Part shown: positions 16,842 to 19,945 of the stretch, in pieces | Layout: each line of letters opens with the position of its first letter | Numbering within the stretch: position 1 is the first letter of the stretch | Assembly (NCBI GenBank): GCA_026119935.1 | Contig: JALRMH010000117.1 | Span: forward strand, 1-19,945 | DNA: 19,945 bases | Direction of reading: 5' to 3' | Origin: Endothia cerciana | Taxonomy: Eukaryota; Ascomycota; Sordariomycetes; Diaporthales; Cryphonectriaceae | The notes under the pieces: model-generated | Databases searched by the model: none | What the model was told of the DNA's origin: nothing | Seen by the model: only the letters and a program-made list of their open reading frames with translations | Position numbers and translations under genes: made by a program

Positions 16842-18447
16842 GAAGGTAGACGGCTGGCTATGGTAGCAGGTCTTTCATTTAAAGATTTTACAGGCGACGC
16901 TGGCCGGAGGAGTAGCTATTGAAAATATAGCAGGTACACAGAACTTCGGAATAATAGGATCCTAAGTAATAGCGAATGTATCTTAGTTATATAGACAGTA
17001 ATAACTGTAATAAAAATATCAGTACTATACTATTACTTAGCTACCTGCTTACTCCGCTTATAAAAAGATGTAGAATATCGTTATAATAAATACTTTAAAT
17101 TTTAGTCTATATTAAAAGATATTACAACTGCTTATCTAATTTTTATAAATGCTGTAATAGTTTATTTTACCTTGTATATAGATATTATTATTATAATACA
17201 TTTAAACATAGTCGCTATTAGTATAATTTCTATATTCTTTTAAGCGCTGGGAATACTTATATTTAGTTTTCCTAAGCTTGTTTTATAGTTAAGAATTATA
17301 ATAATTAAACTCTAGGTTAAATTAGCTAATATTATAATCAAATTAAATAAACTCAAAGTCAGGACTAGCGTTACGAGCTAGCGAAGACGTAGCAAATATA
17401 AATAAAGGATAAATTTTATAGAAGATTCGTTAGCAGACTTTTTATTAGTACTAGGCTTATAAACTTTCTCCTTAGTAATAGCTAACGTCTAAAGCTGTCT
17501 ATTTATTTGTATTTATAAGCAGATACTAGATAGTTTAGAGAGTAGTTAGTAGATTAATTTAATGAAATAGCGTCTTTAATAAAGCTAAGCTATTAATTAA
17601 AATTTTTAAGAAGGTTTGTATTTTCTATTTATATTTCTAATAAATCGGTAGAACTCTAGATTCCTGACTTTAATTGCTGCTAAAGGAGCTCAAAAAGTAC
17701 TAACAATTTATTTTATAATAAATCTAATTGTTAGTAGGTCCTTCTCTTATAAAAGAGCAGTAGCTTTTGCAGACAATATTATATTTTATTCGTATTGAGA
17801 CTTAGATACCTAGAAGCATAGAGGTCTATCTATTGCAGAGGAGCTAGAGGCGGCTAGATATAGCCTTTGATCTTGCAGTAAATCTTATTCCTTTTAGTAA
17901 AGCTATTAAAAGGCGACTAAAAGCGTAGTAAAGGTAGTGAAAGAGTCGTTACTACAGTAAATCTACACTAATACACTTCTAATCAATAAGAGGTGCGAGA
18001 TAATATCTTTATACAGTTTTCAGTTTTTTGTCTTTTCATCCTACTAGCTAATATAATAAATTAGTTGGAAATTATAAGAATATAACAGCTTTTAAGAAGA
18101 TAAATTTACTATCTTTTAAACTTATATTCTTTGCTGTTATAGAAGTATTTCTAAAGATAGAAAGAAATATATATATATATTGCTAAGTAAGCAAATAGCT
18201 ATATATAGTCGCCTTTACTGCACGATTTATCGAGTGAAGACTGCTTACTATAATAAAGTTCCAATACGCAATACTATAAAGCTTGCAATATTAAAAACTA
18301 ATAGAGTAGCATTCTAATCGGTTAAATTATATTATACTAGATACTTTTTAAACAATAGTTGACTTAAAAGAGCTAATTTGTAAATTTGTAATCGTACTGT
18401 CGTCTAAATATAGTTTTATCTACAACTTTTAAAGATTAGCAGCTTTA
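16842..18447. other. Long AT-rich RIP-mutated block, no element identified
   Basis: 1.6 kb of very AT-rich DNA with stops in all frames. Some short stretches on the minus strand around 17350-17900 look faintly coding, but I cannot follow one frame far enough to claim a relic. Short AT microsatellites occur near 18170. Most likely decayed transposon DNA. Confidence 0.5.
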
Positions 18448-18670
18448 TATTACAACAACAGCGCTAGTAGCCTACAGCGCTAGCAGATAACAGCGCTAGC
18501 AGCGCACAAGCTATTTCCTTTTAAATAGCTAGCAACTTAGCATACTAATTCTTTTTATATTATAAAAATCAATCTCTATACTAACAGACATCTAGCAGCT
18601 ATTAATCAGACAGTTTGTTCTTGCTATATTATTATAACTCTGCTAGGCTTATATAATAAATATTCTAATA
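18448..18670 (+). mobile_element. LTR, copy 4 (223 bp), probable 5' LTR of an element leaving the window
   Basis: It aligns end to end with copies 1 and 3 at identical length, beginning TATTACAACAACA and ending TTCTAATA (RIP derivatives of TGTCACGATAACA and TTCTGACA). The three CAGCGCTAG units and the hairpin (18509-18515 with 18524-18530) are kept. Unlike the other three copies, its flanks (CTTTA and ATTCT) do not match, as expected if the right-hand flank is internal retroelement sequence. The gag frame starting immediately after supports this. It is the most C-poor copy. No convincing primer-binding site could be read. Confidence 0.8.
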
Positions 18671-18671
18671 A

Positions 18672-19945
18672 TTCTGATTCTTCTTTAAAAAGCCTTTTAA
18701 AGCTATAATAATAAATTCTCCTGCTTTTAGACCGAGCAGCCTCTATATAAAAAGCTGACGAGTAGCTAGCAACCTACCTGAAGAAAGACAGCATCTATTT
18801 AATACCAAGACCTTTGCAGCTACCTAAGCTTATATTCAAGAGCTAAAGGAATTAATATAAATATAAAAAACCCTCTAAGCTTTAGAACAACGAGTTTAAA
18901 AGCCTTTATAAAGCTCTTGCTAGCTAAGCAATAGTAGTTCGAATACGTTAAGCAATAAAGATATTAAGATTTCTAATATTGCTATTCTTATATATTAGGC
19001 TACTTATTAGCAGCGAGATAACTAGCTGCGCGATTTATAATAAAAGTTCGAAGCGTCTTTAAAGAAGTTTTGCAAGGATAAAAAGAAGATCTTTATAGCC
19101 TTTAACTACACTAACTCTGAATGCTATATAAGATAGGATTAACACTTTAAAGAACAGATAGAGGAGAACTAGTAAATATATTAAAAAGACTAAGAATACT
19201 TTAAAGAATAGTCGAAAGAATTGCTGCGTTATACTAATTAAGGTACTAATAGTTTTATTTCGCAACTCGAAGATGCTTATTAAAGGAAAGGCTAATATCT
19301 ACTAGCTTTTTATAACTATTTTGATATATTAGAGAAATAGAGAGACGCTCTTCTTAAATCAGAATCTTACAGGGCTTTATACTACTATAGGAAACTTATT
19401 AGCAACCTTAAGACAAGAATCCGACTCTAAGTTAGCGAACTGCTAATAACTCGTGCATCTATAGTAGAAACTGCTATTTAAATTTATAAAGAAGATAAAG
19501 AACTATAATAGCTGTAGCAGAAGCGAAAAGCCTCTGCTAATAGTGAGAATCTAGAAAAGAGCTTATAATAATAACTTAATTAATAAACTTCGAATTGCTC
19601 TTCTATTTTTTATTATCTTAGGACTAATAAAGCGCTAGTATAATAGAGTAGAAATAAAGGTAAGTTTTTATTAAATTTAAAGTAAAATCTTATAAGTAAA
19701 AATAGAACTCTACTTTAGTATTTCTTCTACTAGAGTACTATTTATTTAGCTAATAAGTATTTTTATAAAGCTTATATTTAGAAAGCTTTTAACTGCTTTA
19801 TTTAAAAATAAAAAAACTAGTAATAGTTAAAGATATTATTTTATTTTCTTTAGCTTTTTTAATTATAGAAATTATACTTTACTTTTTTATTTAAGCTAGT
19901 ATTTTTATTAATAAAGAAAAGCTAGATATCTATATAAACTTTAAT
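18672..19945 (+). pseudogene. LTR-retrotransposon gag relic with mutated zinc knuckle, partial
   Basis: One frame (codon starts divisible by three) stays protein-like from just after the LTR to the zinc knuckle, broken almost only by TAA and TAG. The N-terminal part is coiled-coil-like and Gln/Glu/Lys-rich. The section around 19290-19500 (FDILEK near 19320, then ALLKSES and ALYYYRKLISNLKTRIRL) resembles the gag domain of Ty3-like elements. At 19719-19760 the codons read Y-F-F-Y-stop-S-T-I-Y-L-A-N-K-Y, which fits a C-x2-C-x4-H-x4-C knuckle in which every Cys and the His became Tyr by G-to-A or C-to-T change. Gag forms the particle that packages element RNA. Protease and polymerase would lie beyond 19945. 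No start codon is certain. Confidence 0.7.

Noticed and set aside
150..18670. The 223-bp repeat family as a MITE
   Set aside because: TG...CA ends with only 5-bp inverted repeats and 5-bp duplications fit LTRs better, and copy 4 leads directly into a gag relic.
19059..19265. Minus-strand 68-codon hydrophobic frame as a small membrane protein
   Set aside because: It is the complement of the Lys/Glu/Gln-rich gag relic; such complements are predictably hydrophobic.
1..19945. tRNA or rRNA genes
   Set aside because: I looked for T-loop-like GGTTCGAATCC words and cloverleaf pairs and found none convincing on either strand.
1..19945. A Starship or other giant mobile element carrying the JmjC-SET gene
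   Set aside because: No tyrosine recombinase (DUF3435-type) gene or element boundary is visible in the window, so there is no support beyond the accessory-region appearance.

Overview
The window looks like part of a filamentous ascomycete (Pezizomycotina) genome. The evidence is a fungal Tad1-type LINE, a Ty3-like LTR retrotransposon, a fungal ferric-reductase relic, intron-free fungal-style genes, and pervasive repeat-induced point mutation (RIP). RIP shows as long AT-rich blocks, TpA excess, and decayed reading frames whose internal stops are mostly TAA and TAG, as expected from CAA/CAG/TGG hit at CpA. The genus cannot be told from the sequence.

Layout, left to right. 1-1080 is AT-rich repeat DNA: two copies of one repeat, the first split by an LTR. 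1081-1693 is a decayed, unrecognised reading frame. 1700-2563 is a GC-richer patch with small repeats. A solo LTR (2564-2769) lies upstream of the only long, fully intact gene (3053-4387; 444 residues, uncharacterised, basic, probably nuclear). 5290-6083 is the middle of a broken ferric reductase. 6225-10195 is a Tad1-type LINE: ORF1 is lightly mutated, ORF2 (endonuclease and reverse transcriptase) is heavily mutated and split by another solo LTR. 11222-14545 is the most interesting object: a long decayed gene encoding an N-terminal JmjC domain, a low-complexity basic linker and a C-terminal SET domain. 14880-15611 is another decayed unknown frame. A 16-bp minisatellite (16082-16200) precedes a small intact ORF (16326-16841). 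From 16842 the DNA is AT-rich to the right edge, where an LTR (18448-18670) is followed by a decayed gag frame with a recognisable mutated zinc knuckle, that is, the 5' end of a retroelement running out of the window.

Four copies of the same short LTR (223, 206, 223 and 223 bp) tie the window together. They begin TGTCA or its RIP derivative and end TGACA or its derivative. Two have perfect 5-bp target duplications and a third has a one-mismatch pair. Two insertions can be checked against an unoccupied site within the window: the repeat copy at 602-810, and the LINE reading frame, which is restored when LTR plus duplication (228 bp) is subtracted.

Functionally the window is a transposon graveyard with two apparently intact small genes and two host-type genes (ferric reductase, JmjC-SET) caught in decay. 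RIP acts on duplicated DNA, so the JmjC-SET relic implies that a related copy exists or existed elsewhere in this genome, unless mutation leaked from the neighbouring LINE.
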